Source of the DNA: Bacteroidota bacterium | GTDB lineage: Bacteria > Bacteroidota > Bacteroidia > Cytophagales > Cyclobacteriaceae | Assembly: GCA_016866385.1 (NCBI GenBank) | Contig: VGMU01000001.1 | Span: forward strand, 1 to 64,000 | Length of the DNA stretch: 64,000 bases | Direction of reading: 5' to 3' | Shown: positions 25,343-36,870 of the stretch, piece by piece | Position numbering within the stretch: the first letter of the stretch is position 1 | How the letters are laid out: the number at the start of each line of letters is the position of its first letter | Notes under the pieces: model-generated | What the model was told of the DNA's origin: nothing | The model's input: only the letters and a program-made list of their open reading frames with translations | Database searches by the model: none | Made by a program: the position numbers and the translations under genes

Positions 25343-26002
25343 ATGAAATTCTTTATTGATACCGCCAATTTGGATGAAATCCGCGAAGCCTACGATTTGG
25401 GTGTGTTGGATGGAGTTACCACCAATCCCTCCCTGATGGCGAAGGAAGGAATCACAGGAGATACCAACATCAAGGCCCATTACCAGGCCATCTGCAAGAT
25501 TGTGGACGATAAGGTCAGCGCCGAGGTGATCGCCACCGATTACCAGGGCATGATCAAAGAAGGTAAGGAACTTGCAAAATTGGACGATAAAATTGTGGTT
25601 AAAATTCCAATGATTCGAGACGGAGTCAAAGCCATCCGCTATTTCCATAGCGAGGGCATACGTACCAATTGCACCTTGATATTTTCTTCTGGACAAGCCT
25701 TACTTGCTGCTAAAGCGGGGGCTACCTACGTCTCTCCCTTCATAGGCAGATTGGATGATATTTCTTTTGACGGGCTAGAGCTTATTTCTCAAATTGTCCA
25801 TATCTATCAGAATTACGGCTATACCACAGAGGTACTTGCCGCATCCGTTCGCCACACCATGCACCTAATCAAATGTGCTGAGCTCGGGGCCGATGTAGTC
25901 ACCTGTCCTCTAAAAGTCATCACCGGCCTACTCAAGCACCCCTTGACAGACTCGGGCCTAGCTCAGTTTTTGGCTGACCATGCCAAAGCTGCAGGGAAGT
26001 AA
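25343..26002 (+). CDS. fsa: Fructose-6-phosphate aldolase / transaldolase-like protein
   Basis: A 219-residue class I aldolase of the FSA/TalC family. [16 protein letters not shown] gives D6; [12 protein letters not shown] has the conserved N28; the Schiff-base lysine is K87 in [16 protein letters not shown] and [12 protein letters not shown] are further family motifs. Proteins of this length act either as fructose-6-phosphate aldolases or as small transaldolases in the pentose phosphate pathway; residue choice at this level does not settle which. A small gene and ftsE follow closely on the same strand. Confidence 0.93.
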   Translation: MKFFIDTANLDEIREAYDLGVLDGVTTNPSLMAKEGITGDTNIKAHYQAICKIVDDKVSAEVIATDYQGMIKEGKELAKLDDKIVVKIPMIRDGVKAIRYFHSEGIRTNCTLIFSSGQALLAAKAGATYVSPFIGRLDDISFDGLELISQIVHIYQNYGYTTEVLAASVRHTMHLIKCAELGADVVTCPLKVITGLLKHPLTDSGLAQFLADHAKAAGK

Positions 26003-26023
26003 TAGACCAAAGCACAGCATCGC

Positions 26024-26227
26024 ATGTACATCATCAAAGTAAAAGGAAAGGCAAAAATTCCAGATTACATTCAAATACGAGATGAGAATTTCGTGCTGGT
26101 CGCTTATTTTAGGGCCGATCGCCCGTTGAAAAGCGTAGAAAAATTTGGATTGGAAGGTAAGGAAGAGCAGTTGGAAAAACTGATCCAAAACCTCCCTTTT
26201 GGTAAACTGCAAAAATTAGATTTGTAA
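26024..26227 (+). CDS. Small uncharacterised protein preceding FtsE
   Basis: A 67-residue soluble protein, MYIIKVKGKAKIPDYIQIRD then FVLVAYFRADRP and a helical charged end (LEGKEEQLEKLIQNLPFGKL). It has alternating beta-type then helical content and no signal or membrane segment. It begins 21 bp after fsa and ends 4 bp before ftsE, so it is probably translated from the same mRNA as ftsE. I recognise no family; the length, start and tight spacing support a real gene. Confidence 0.7.
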   Translation: MYIIKVKGKAKIPDYIQIRDENFVLVAYFRADRPLKSVEKFGLEGKEEQLEKLIQNLPFGKLQKLDL

Positions 26228-26231
26228 ACCT

Positions 26232-26936
26232 ATGGATTTCAGTACCCTTCCTGTATTGTCAATGACACAGGCTACCATTTACCAAGGAGAAAACGCTGTA
26301 TTAAGCGAGGTAAATTTTTCTATAGAACAACACGAATTTGTTTTTCTCATAGGAAGAACGGGCAGTGGAAAAAGCTCTTTACTCAAGACCCTTTACGCCG
26401 ACCTCCCCCTTTCCTCGGGAATGGGAGAAGTAGTGGGCTATTCTCTGACTGAAATCAAAAGCAAAGAAGTCCCCTTTTTGAGAAGAAAGATTGGTATCAT
26501 CTTTCAAGATTTTCAACTCTTTACCGATCGCTCCATCAGCGAAAATCTCTCCTTTGTATTGAAAGCCACGGGATGGACAGATCCTCTTTTAATCAAAGAA
26601 AGAATCAACGACGTATTGCTCCAAGTGGGCCTAAGTGATGCGCTTGGAAAGATGCCACACCAACTTTCTGGAGGAGAACAACAGCGCGTGGTCATCGCAA
26701 GAGCCCTCCTGAATAAACCATCCATTTTATTGGCTGACGAACCTACCGGAAATCTTGATCCCGATGTGGCCGATGGTATATTCAAGCTTTTCCAGGAGAT
26801 CAACAAGCAGGGAACTGCCATCTTGATGGCTACCCACAACCATGAATTGCTAAGAAAATATCCTTACCGCGTATTAAAATGTGAAAAAGGACGTCTCCTG
26901 GATAGCCAGGTTCACGATGTGTCTTTTAGTTCCTAG
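26232..26936 (+). CDS. ftsE: Cell division ATP-binding protein FtsE
   Basis: A 234-residue ABC ATPase. Walker A GRTGSGKSS (41-49), Q-loop IIFQDFQLF, signature LSGGEQQR, Walker B ILLADEPTGNLDPD, and the switch histidine in MATHNHELL. The segment LRRKIGIIFQDFQLFTDRSISEN is close to FtsE. With the membrane partner FtsX it controls peptidoglycan hydrolysis at the septum. ftsX is not adjacent, and a lone ftsE is common in Bacteroidota. LolD-type ABC proteins are the main alternative. Confidence 0.88.
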   Translation: MDFSTLPVLSMTQATIYQGENAVLSEVNFSIEQHEFVFLIGRTGSGKSSLLKTLYADLPLSSGMGEVVGYSLTEIKSKEVPFLRRKIGIIFQDFQLFTDRSISENLSFVLKATGWTDPLLIKERINDVLLQVGLSDALGKMPHQLSGGEQQRVVIARALLNKPSILLADEPTGNLDPDVADGIFKLFQEINKQGTAILMATHNHELLRKYPYRVLKCEKGRLLDSQVHDVSFSS

Positions 26937-27005
26937 ACCGGAATATCAAAGCACTATTAACCTTTTCATTGAAATTTTCGTTTGAATCTTTTATAAAGAA
27001 ATTGT

Positions 27006-28403
27006 ATGAAAAAGAATTCCCTAATTTTTCTGCTCTTCCTAGGTTTCCTACTAGGGGGGCTATTGGGGTGTAAGGAAGAGGAGGATACCCTTCCAGCTGT
27101 AAAAGAAGAGCCCAATCCCAATATTGCGATCAACAATTGGATCTACAAGGTGATGAAGGAAGTGTACCTCTGGCTTCCCGAGATGCGAACTCCCATCGCT
27201 ACTACTTCTGATCCCTCTGATTATTTTGAATCCTTACTTAATCGGCCTACAGACAGGTTTTCTGTCATCTATCCCGATTACAAAGCCCTGATGAATTCCC
27301 TCAGCGGAATCAACTTGGAAGCAGGATATGAATTTACCCTCTACCGAGAGAGTGCTTCCAATTCCAATGTGATTGCAGAAATCACCTACATCAAAAAAAA
27401 TAGTCCCGCTTCAAGTACTGACCTCAGAAGAGGAGATTACATCACCCGCATCAATGGAACGCAGCTGACCTTAGACAATTATAAGGTACAATTGGGTTTA
27501 ATAGAAAAGCCACATACCATTACCACAATCAGGTTCAATGCACAAAATGGCAACTTTGAACCCAAGGGAGAAATTTCTCTTACCCCGGTAGAACTGGCTG
27601 AAAATCCAAACTTCCTAGACAGCGTCTATACCATACAAGGAGAAAAAATTGGGTATGTCGTGTACCATTTTTTTGCTCCTGGACCTGGAAACAACAGCAC
27701 CGCCTATGACTTAGAAATGGATGGTATTTTTGCGGATTTGAAAGCCAAAGGAATTCAGCATTTGATCTTGGATTTCCGTTACAATGGAGGAGGTTACGTG
27801 TCATCCGCCGTTAATCTAGCCAGTCTTATCGCACCTGCAGTTACCAGCAGCGATATTTTTTCTAAAACCAAGTACAATAGCTACTTGATGCAGTTTGACA
27901 ACTTAAAAAATGTGCAAACCCCCTTCAAAGCCAAGGCTGAAAACTTAGGAAGAACCTTAAAAAACAATCGGGTCTATATACTCACCTCTGCCCGTACTGC
28001 TTCGGCTTCAGAATTGATCATCAATGGCCTGAAGCCCTACATGGATGTCTATTTGATTGGAGATAAGACTACGGGAAAAAACGTAGGCTCGGTACCCTTC
28101 GAAGACGAGGAAAATAAAAACAATAAGTATGGAATTTTACCCATAGTCTCTAGAAGTTTCAATAGCCTAGATCAGTCGGATTATACCACAGGATTTGTTC
28201 CAAATCTTGAATTCAAAGAAAGTCAGGAACGATTGAGGCCTCTAGGTGACGTCACTGAACTCCTACTCCGAAAAGCCATTGAAAAAATTACGGGGATTCC
28301 TTCCGGCAATAAGTTTCAGCAGCTCGATCGGGTTGACTTAGCAAGCACCTTGGACAGTAAACCAAGAACAGGAGTAATGATAGAAAATTTATCCCAGAAC
28401 TAG
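27006..28403 (+). CDS. S41 family tail-specific protease lipoprotein
   Basis: A 465-residue protein with a lipoprotein signal (LLGGLLGC). KEEEDT right after the cysteine fits the Bacteroidota surface-export signal, so it may face outward. A PDZ-like domain with SPASSTDLRRGDYITRINGT lies at about 130-180. The S41 domain contains ILTSARTASASEL with nucleophile S335 and GDKTTGKNVG with K358. It probably cleaves proteins at C-termini. A strong terminator lies downstream. The exact substrate is unknown. Confidence 0.88.
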   Translation: MKKNSLIFLLFLGFLLGGLLGCKEEEDTLPAVKEEPNPNIAINNWIYKVMKEVYLWLPEMRTPIATTSDPSDYFESLLNRPTDRFSVIYPDYKALMNSLSGINLEAGYEFTLYRESASNSNVIAEITYIKKNSPASSTDLRRGDYITRINGTQLTLDNYKVQLGLIEKPHTITTIRFNAQNGNFEPKGEISLTPVELAENPNFLDSVYTIQGEKIGYVVYHFFAPGPGNNSTAYDLEMDGIFADLKAKGIQHLILDFRYNGGGYVSSAVNLASLIAPAVTSSDIFSKTKYNSYLMQFDNLKNVQTPFKAKAENLGRTLKNNRVYILTSARTASASELIINGLKPYMDVYLIGDKTTGKNVGSVPFEDEENKNNKYGILPIVSRSFNSLDQSDYTTGFVPNLEFKESQERLRPLGDVTELLLRKAIEKITGIPSGNKFQQLDRVDLASTLDSKPRTGVMIENLSQN

Positions 28404-28462
28404 CAAAGGACATAAAAGCGAGCAATAGAACTAGGCCAACATAGATTTTGAAAAAACTAAAG

Positions 28463-28500
28463 GCAAAAAAAATACCAGAGCAGCTCTGGTATTTTTTTTT
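28463..28500. terminator. Bidirectional intrinsic terminator
   Basis: AATACCAGAG (28471-28480) pairs with CTCTGGTATT, with a CAG loop, then nine Ts; an A tract precedes it. It serves the S41 protease gene and the convergent TPR gene that ends at 28513. Confidence 0.92.
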
Positions 28501-28512
28501 ATCATAGTTGTC

Positions 28513-29223
28513 TTAATTGGACTTGGCAAGATTTTCTTTGGCCTGAGTAAAGTTGGGATCTATAGCTAGGGCTTCGTTAAAAGAAGCCTTGGCTTCTGTT
28601 TTTGAATTTTGATCTAAGTACACCAATCCCCGAAGGTTGAGTGCTGCGGCTTTCATGTCCACTTGTTGGGTTTCCGTATCTGAAATAGAAAATCCAATTT
28701 TTTCATCCACCTTGGTATTTTTGATCAACATGGTCAAAGAATTCAAGGCCTCTGCATAGCGCTTGAGCGAGTATTGCAAGTAGGCGGATTTGTAGAGACT
28801 AAAATTATCTCCTGTCAACAGGTGTAAACTTTCGTAATAAGGTAATGCTCGATCAAAAGCGCCCAATTGCTCCAAAGCATAGGCAGCAATTTCCAAAGCC
28901 CCTGTGTTTTTGTCGTTAATTTTCAAGAGGTCCATGGCCACAAGTGCTGCTGAGGCATTTTGACCCGCTTCAAAGTACAAACTACCCAAAGCTTCCATGT
29001 AGCGAAGGTCTTCCGGATTTCTTACCATAAGGTCGTATAGCTTGATTTTGGCGATCTGCAAGTCGCTGTAACGAAGTGCTGCTTGGTAGGCCATCTGATC
29101 AGACATGTTCAACGCACTTTTTACCTTAGGGTCAAACTTAGGAATAGAATCGGAGGCCGTTTGCGCCAAGGATTGGCTCATACAGGCCAATAAGAGACAA
29201 AAGAATATGAGATACTGTTTCAT
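28513..29223 (-). CDS. Exported TPR-repeat protein
   Basis: A 236-residue protein with an N-terminal export signal (MKQYLIFFCLLLACMSQSLA); LLAC could be a lipobox with C14, or cleavage could follow SLA. Tetratricopeptide-like helices follow, for example MEALGSLYFEAGQNASAAL, YALEQLGAFDRALPYYESL and LDQNSKTEAKASFNEALA near the end. It is presumably a periplasmic protein-interaction scaffold. It lies 22 bp after the CCA-adding enzyme gene, so co-transcription is likely. Function unknown. Confidence 0.8.
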   Translation of the reverse strand: MKQYLIFFCLLLACMSQSLAQTASDSIPKFDPKVKSALNMSDQMAYQAALRYSDLQIAKIKLYDLMVRNPEDLRYMEALGSLYFEAGQNASAALVAMDLLKINDKNTGALEIAAYALEQLGAFDRALPYYESLHLLTGDNFSLYKSAYLQYSLKRYAEALNSLTMLIKNTKVDEKIGFSISDTETQQVDMKAAALNLRGLVYLDQNSKTEAKASFNEALAIDPNFTQAKENLAKSN

Positions 29224-29245
29224 AGAAATTAAGGAATAGTTGGGG

Positions 29246-30664
29246 TTAGGTAACGGGGTGTAAGCCTTTTTCTTTTGCGAGTTGTAACATCAAGCCTCGT
29301 GCTTCTTCGAAATTATTTTGTATTCTGCCTTCTAATATAGCTTCTTTGATTTCTTCTTTTAATTCTCCGACAATTTTTGAAGGAGAGATTCCAAAAGTTA
29401 TCATGATTTCTTCACCGCTGATGGGAGGTTGAAAATTTCGGACTTGATCTTTTTGTTCTACCTCGTGGAGCTTCTGCTCTACTCGCGCAAAGTTGTCTAA
29501 ATATTTTTGAACCTTCTTATTGTTTTTAGAAGTAATATCTGCCCTGCATAGCATCATCAAATCTTCTATATCGTCTCCAGCATCAAAAAGGAGCCTTCTC
29601 AAGGCCGAATCGGTAACCTCCTCCTTGACAAGGGCTATAGGTCTAAGGTGGAGGCGTACTAATTTTTGTACGTACTTCATGCGTTCGTCCAGAGGCAATT
29701 TAAGTCGTTTGAAAATGGCTGGTGTCATTCGAGCCCCCTTGTCTTCGTGTCCGTGAAAAGTCCATCCTATAGAGGGATGAAATCTTTTTGTGGCTGGCTT
29801 GGCAATATCATGCATTACTGCTGCCCAACGAAGCCAGAGGTTTTCTGTATACTGGCAGACGTTGTCCAGCACTTGGAGCGTATGATAAAAATTATCCTTG
29901 TGAGATTTATCGTCTACAGAATCCACCCCTTGCAGGGCAACCATCTCCGGAAAAAACTCATGCAAAAGTTTGGATGCGAACAAAAGTTTGAAACCATAGG
30001 AAGGCGTTTTGGTGAGTAGAATTTTATTTAACTCATCGATAATTCTTTCCTCCGAAATAATTTTAAGCCTAGGAGCATGCTCACTCAGTGCGTAGAAAGT
30101 ATCCGCCTCAATATCAAATTGGAGTTGGGCAGCAAATCTCACCGCTCGCATCATCCGCAAGGGATCATCCGAGAAAGTGATGCCTGCTTGCAAGGGCGTT
30201 TTTATTTGCTTGGACTTCAAATCCTTTGTTCCCCCAAAAGGATCAACTAGATCTCCGTAATTGCTTGAATTTAGGGAAATGGCCATGGCATTGATGGTGA
30301 AATCCCTTCGTTCCAAATCTTCCAACAAGGTGCCGTCCTCCACAATTGGCTTGCGGGAATCCAAGCGGTACGACTCTTTCCTAGCTCCTACAAATTCAAG
30401 TTCCCAGTCTTGCAGCTTGAGCATGGCCGTTCCAAAATTTTTAAAAACGGTAAGGGGCACATGCTCGGAAAAAGACTTAGCTACCTCTTGAGCAAGTAAA
30501 ATCCCACTACCCACACAGGTAAAGTCTATGTCCTTGCTCGGTCTGCCTAAAAGTAGGTCACGCACATAGCCACCCACCACGTAGGTTTCCAATCCAAGCT
30601 TGGAGGCAATAGCTGCTACTTGGGCAAAAATCTCATGTTGATCCAGCTGGGCTTTCAGATTCAT
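29246..30664 (-). CDS. cca: CCA tRNA nucleotidyltransferase with HD domain
   Basis: A 472-residue class II nucleotidyltransferase. YVVGGYVRDLLLGRPSKDID includes the catalytic D45 and D47. RRDFTINAMA and the neck motif DPLRMMRAVRFA follow. A C-terminal HD domain is seen in VMHDIAKPATKRF. It adds or repairs the CCA end of tRNAs, and the tRNA-Gln in this window indeed lacks encoded CCA. Poly(A) polymerases share the fold, but RNA polyadenylation is not typical in this phylum. It overlaps the upstream gene by 4 bp. Confidence 0.93.
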   Translation of the reverse strand: MNLKAQLDQHEIFAQVAAIASKLGLETYVVGGYVRDLLLGRPSKDIDFTCVGSGILLAQEVAKSFSEHVPLTVFKNFGTAMLKLQDWELEFVGARKESYRLDSRKPIVEDGTLLEDLERRDFTINAMAISLNSSNYGDLVDPFGGTKDLKSKQIKTPLQAGITFSDDPLRMMRAVRFAAQLQFDIEADTFYALSEHAPRLKIISEERIIDELNKILLTKTPSYGFKLLFASKLLHEFFPEMVALQGVDSVDDKSHKDNFYHTLQVLDNVCQYTENLWLRWAAVMHDIAKPATKRFHPSIGWTFHGHEDKGARMTPAIFKRLKLPLDERMKYVQKLVRLHLRPIALVKEEVTDSALRRLLFDAGDDIEDLMMLCRADITSKNNKKVQKYLDNFARVEQKLHEVEQKDQVRNFQPPISGEEIMITFGISPSKIVGELKEEIKEAILEGRIQNNFEEARGLMLQLAKEKGLHPVT

Positions 30665-31134
30665 CCTTTTATGATTTTTACCTCGCCTTCTGGACCTAAA
30701 AAAAGTTCTTTTACGCTAGGGCTAAACAAGGGAAAATACAAACCCGTCTGAATATCCGGCTGCTGCCCCCTGACTTCATGGAACAAGACAGGTTGGGAAA
30801 ACTGATATAAAAGTTTATTCCAGGCCGGTTCCCGAATCAGCGAGAAGCGAACCATTCCCTCATGGCTGGCTCCTTGGGGAAGTAAAGAATTGGCAGGACT
30901 TTGATAAATGGTAGGCTTGGAGGCAAAATCCACAATATCCAAGGAAACTTCAGAGAATGGCACGCAAAGGGAACGAATTTGAAATAAATCAAAAAGTAAA
31001 TAGATCCCCTCCTCCTGCACACCTGCATCGGTAAATGATATTTTTTTTAATGAAAACACCCTACCGTTGCCTTCCTTAAGGAAAACGATGCCTTTGGTTT
31101 TGAGAATTCCTAGTATTTCAGAGGTATTGAGCAT
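30661..31134 (-). CDS. Hypothetical protein coupled to cca
   Basis: A 157-residue soluble protein, MLNTSEILGILKTKGIVFLK, with FSLKKISFTDAG and a C-terminal FSPSVKELFLGPEGEV. No signal peptide or membrane segment. It overlaps cca by 4 bp (ATGA), so translation is probably coupled and the proteins may act together on RNA. I do not recognise a domain; mixed beta/alpha content is all that can be said. Confidence 0.65.
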   Translation of the reverse strand: MLNTSEILGILKTKGIVFLKEGNGRVFSLKKISFTDAGVQEEGIYLLFDLFQIRSLCVPFSEVSLDIVDFASKPTIYQSPANSLLPQGASHEGMVRFSLIREPAWNKLLYQFSQPVLFHEVRGQQPDIQTGLYFPLFSPSVKELFLGPEGEVKIIKG

Positions 31135-31265
31135 GAGTCCTGTGATGACACAAAAATAAACAGATTATCTTGCTAGACTACCAAGGATAAAAATCATTAC
31201 TTAGCTTCTCTCCCCTCTAGTACCTTGGAAGTAGATTAAAATCAGGAATAATTAATGGATTAGAA

Positions 31266-31297
31266 TAAAAAAAGGACAGCTTACACTGTCCTTTTTT
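31266..31297. terminator. Intrinsic terminator
   Basis: GGACAG (31274-31279) pairs with CTGTCC (31286-31291), flanked by an A run and a T run, so it works in both directions. It serves the HTH-protein gene that ends at 31317 on the minus strand. Confidence 0.88.
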
Positions 31298-31316
31298 AAG
31301 TTCTTAGGGAAGATAA

Positions 31317-31721
31317 TTATCCCTTCAGCCAGTTGATAAAGGTTTGGTACCCTATTCCAACTTCTCTAGCGAATGCAGCTTTGGTCTTCTTACCAGCCGC
31401 TTCCACTTTTTTCCATTCTTCCAGGATTTTTACTTTTTCACTTCCAGAGAAAGTTCTTCTTTTACCTTCCCCTTTAGCTACAGTTCCACCATTCAAAGCA
31501 GCAATCAAATCGTTGAGTTCAGCTAAGAATTTGGAATCGGTCAAAAACATACCTGCAGATTCTAATTTTTTAATCACCCCATCCTTAGGATTAACAGGAG
31601 TCACGGCAATTCCTCGGGATGCTGCTTCATGAAGATCAATTTTTTTACCTTCTGCAGTAACATAGATAAACCCATCTGATCTTCTAAGATCTACTAGGGA
31701 CTCTTTAATAAGTTCTCTCAT
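31317..31721 (-). CDS. HTH protein with transposase-like C-terminus and unknown N-domain
   Basis: A 134-residue protein. The N-terminal 85 residues (MRELIKESLVDLRRSDGFIY, then AAALNGG-like helix LNDLIAALNGG) match no family I know. After a basic linker (GEGKRRT), the C-terminal 45 residues, with FSGSEKVKILEEWKKVEA and AFAREVGIGYQTFINWLKG, form a homeodomain-like helix-turn-helix like that of IS3-type OrfA transposases. No IS ends or second transposase gene are nearby, so it looks like a domesticated DNA-binding protein. Its upstream region is an unusually long AT-rich gap. Confidence 0.7.
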   Translation of the reverse strand: MRELIKESLVDLRRSDGFIYVTAEGKKIDLHEAASRGIAVTPVNPKDGVIKKLESAGMFLTDSKFLAELNDLIAALNGGTVAKGEGKRRTFSGSEKVKILEEWKKVEAAGKKTKAAFAREVGIGYQTFINWLKG

Positions 31722-34078
<2,357 letters not shown>

Positions 34079-34098
34079 CCCAGGAAATCCTACCTACC

Positions 34099-35892
34099 AT
34101 GGATAAAAATCAAGCAACAGGACTGATCCTCTTTGCCGCCGTCATTTTGGTTTACTCCTTTTTCTTTGCAAGTGCTCCAGAAGTCCCAGAGCCTCGAGAA
34201 GTAGTGACCGCTCAAGAAAGTCAAGAAAAACCCAAATCGGATACTAGCTCCCAAGTATTGTCCGTCCCCGATAGCCTCGTGGATGCACAGCGCATGTCTT
34301 CCTTTGGAGAATTGGCTTCGCTAACCCTAGGAGAGGAAAAAGAGATTCTCCTTGAAAATGAACTGCTAAAAATCACTATCTCTACCAAAGGGGGACAAAT
34401 CAAAGAAGTAACCCTTAAAGAGTATAAGAGTTGGAAAGGCGATCCCGTGGTCCTCGCAGACAGTGTCCATACCCAATTGAATTTTTCTCTAGATACCCGT
34501 CTAGGAGCGAAAGAATTGGACTCATTTTACTTCACCCCTACCCTGAGCTCCGAGGAGGTAGATGGAGTAACTCAGCAAGTACTTACCCTACAATCAGGAA
34601 ATGATGCAGGACAAATATTGCTGAAATATAGCTTAGCAGCTGGCAGCTATGAGGTGCATAAAACCATTGAAATTGAAAGATTTCAAGGAATGATCACGGG
34701 AAAAGAAGTGAAGATCAATTGGGAAGATCAAATCAAATCGCAAGAAAAGGATCTCGCCGAGTCAAGAAGAAAAACGCAAATCAATTATTATTTAGCTGAC
34801 GGCAGCTACGATTACCTGAGCGCAAGTGATGATCCCGAGGAAGCAGAAGTATCTGGTTCAGTGAAATGGATTGGTTTTAGTCAACGATTTTTCACTTCAG
34901 GCATCATTGCAGATTCTCTATTTCAAGCAGTTAAAGTATCCCAAAGCACTCCTGAGGATTCAGCCCTAGTAAGAACCATGAAAGCCAGCCTATTGGTACC
35001 TATTCTTGAGGGTAAAGCAGGCCTTACTTTTTATTTTGGTCCTGACCAGTATAAAACACTAAAATCCATCACGCCAGGCTTTGAAGAAAACGTGGACATG
35101 GGGTATTTCTTCGTGAGTTGGGTAAACAAATACTTTGTAGTGCATTTGTTCGAATTTTTGGAAAAGTACTTTAATAGCTACGGAATCATTATCATTCTGA
35201 TTGTATTTATCATCAAACTTGCCCTATCTCCATTGACGTATAAGTCCTACATCGGAATGGCTAAAATGAGGGTAATCAAACCAGAAATCGATGAGCTGAA
35301 GGAAAAATATGGAGACGATGCTACCAAAATGCAACAAGAGCAAATGAAGCTCTTCTCTCAGCTTGGTGTAAGCCCGCTTTCCGGATGCCTACCCCTATTG
35401 CTGCAAATGCCGTTTTTATTTGCCATGTTCTTTTTCTTTCCTAATTCCATAGAGCTGAGGCAAGAGTCCTTCTTGTGGGCGGATGACCTATCTACCTACG
35501 ATGAGTTTATCAAGCTACCCTTTTCCATCCCATTTTATGGAGCCCACGTGAGCTTGTTTACCTTATTGATGACGGTGTCTCAACTCCTGTATACCCACTT
35601 CAACAACCAATTGACTGCGGCTACAGGGCCCATGAAAAGTTTAGGATACATCATGCCGGTGATGTTTATGTTTGTACTCAACTCCTTCCCTGCAGGATTA
35701 AGTTTTTACTATTTTGTTGGTAATATTTTCACCTTTGGCCAACAAGCGTTGATCAAGTTGTTCGTGGACGATGCAAAAATCCGTCAAAAAGTGGAAGAGA
35801 ATAAGATCAAAAATGTAGATAAGAAAAAATCTAAATTTCAACAACGCTTAGAAGATGCCATGAAAATGGCGGAAGCCAAGAAGAAAAAATAA
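34099..35892 (+). CDS. yidC: Membrane protein insertase YidC
   Basis: A 597-residue inner-membrane protein. One N-terminal helix (LILFAAVILVYSFFFASA) precedes a large periplasmic beta domain (about 60-340), and the conserved insertase core starts near residue 355: YGIIIILIVFIIKLALSPLT, then MRVIKPEIDELKEKYG and SPLSGCLPLLLQMPFLFAMF. A lysine-rich tail (residues 575-597) may bind ribosomes. It inserts proteins from SecYEG or alone. It is followed by a terminator. Confidence 0.96.
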   Translation: MDKNQATGLILFAAVILVYSFFFASAPEVPEPREVVTAQESQEKPKSDTSSQVLSVPDSLVDAQRMSSFGELASLTLGEEKEILLENELLKITISTKGGQIKEVTLKEYKSWKGDPVVLADSVHTQLNFSLDTRLGAKELDSFYFTPTLSSEEVDGVTQQVLTLQSGNDAGQILLKYSLAAGSYEVHKTIEIERFQGMITGKEVKINWEDQIKSQEKDLAESRRKTQINYYLADGSYDYLSASDDPEEAEVSGSVKWIGFSQRFFTSGIIADSLFQAVKVSQSTPEDSALVRTMKASLLVPILEGKAGLTFYFGPDQYKTLKSITPGFEENVDMGYFFVSWVNKYFVVHLFEFLEKYFNSYGIIIILIVFIIKLALSPLTYKSYIGMAKMRVIKPEIDELKEKYGDDATKMQQEQMKLFSQLGVSPLSGCLPLLLQMPFLFAMFFFFPNSIELRQESFLWADDLSTYDEFIKLPFSIPFYGAHVSLFTLLMTVSQLLYTHFNNQLTAATGPMKSLGYIMPVMFMFVLNSFPAGLSFYYFVGNIFTFGQQALIKLFVDDAKIRQKVEENKIKNVDKKKSKFQQRLEDAMKMAEAKKKK

Positions 35893-35898
35893 AAGGAA

Positions 35899-35925
35899 AA
35901 GGAGCTTAGTTTAGCTCCTTTTTTG
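35899..35925 (+). terminator. Intrinsic terminator
   Basis: AAGGAGCT (35899-35906) pairs with AGCTCCTT (35913-35920), followed by a T run. It ends the pyrG-yidC transcript. Confidence 0.9.
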
Positions 35926-36083
35926 TTAAAAAGTTAGCTTAGCTACGTGGCGTATCACACCTAAAAGGGCAGAATTTCTATTAACCTTATTTCACAAATA
36001 AAGTGTTCAAAAAAAGTAAGATTTACCAAAAATTGGACCTGATTTTGCTTAATATTGATTCCTAATTACCCTCAGCTTATTTC

Positions 36084-36866
36084 ATGGGAAAAATCATTGC
36101 CATTGCTAACCAAAAAGGTGGAGTTGGAAAAACAACCACTGCGATGAATCTGGCAGCTAGTCTGGCTGTTTTGGAATACAAAACCCTAGTGATCGATGCC
36201 GATCCTCAAGCAAATACCACTTCAGGATTAGGGCATGATCCCAAGTCTATAGAAAGCAGCATTTACGAATGTATGGTGGATGGGACTACTATCTCCTCCA
36301 TCATTTTATCTACGGACTTGGAATACCTTTCCTTGGTTCCCTCCCATATCGATTTGGTAGGAGCTGAGGTGGAAATGATCAACCTCGAAAATCGAGAGGA
36401 GAAAATGAAGCAGGTCATTGCTTCCCTAAAAGATGAATTTGATTTTATCATCATCGATTGTTCCCCTTCCTTGGGCCTGATCACCATCAATGCCCTCACG
36501 GCAGCCGATTCAGTGATCATCCCTGTACAATGCGAATACTTTGCATTGGAAGGATTAGGTAAATTACTGAATACCATAAAAATCATTCAAACCAGATTGA
36601 ACCCTGAACTTGAAATCGAAGGGATCTTACTCACCATGTATGACGTACGGCTGAGACTTTCCAATCAGGTAGTGGATGAGGTAAGACTTCATTTCAAAAA
36701 AATGGTCTTCGATACCATTATTCCCCGAAGTGTACGATTATCTGAATCCCCGAGTTTTGGCTTGCCTGCCATTTCCTTCGATGCCGAAGGAAAAGGATCC
36801 ATTGCCTATTTGAATTTGGCAGGGGAACTTGTACAAAGAAACGGCCTTCAAAAAGCCAGCAATTGA
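36084..36866 (+). CDS. parA: Chromosome-partitioning ATPase ParA (Soj)
   Basis: A 260-residue ParA with deviant Walker A KGGVGKTT (11-18), DADPQANTTSG and the Walker B-like IIDCSPSLGL. No HTH precedes the ATPase domain, so it is a chromosomal type Ib/Soj-like protein. With ParB-parS it segregates chromosome origins. parB follows 4 bp downstream. No parS palindrome was recognised nearby. Confidence 0.95.
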   Translation: MGKIIAIANQKGGVGKTTTAMNLAASLAVLEYKTLVIDADPQANTTSGLGHDPKSIESSIYECMVDGTTISSIILSTDLEYLSLVPSHIDLVGAEVEMINLENREEKMKQVIASLKDEFDFIIIDCSPSLGLITINALTAADSVIIPVQCEYFALEGLGKLLNTIKIIQTRLNPELEIEGILLTMYDVRLRLSNQVVDEVRLHFKKMVFDTIIPRSVRLSESPSFGLPAISFDAEGKGSIAYLNLAGELVQRNGLQKASN

Positions 36867-36870
36867 GTCC

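Noticed and set aside
31317-31721. Insertion sequence
   Set aside because: Only an HTH like that of OrfA is present; no DDE domain, terminal inverted repeats or target duplication were seen.
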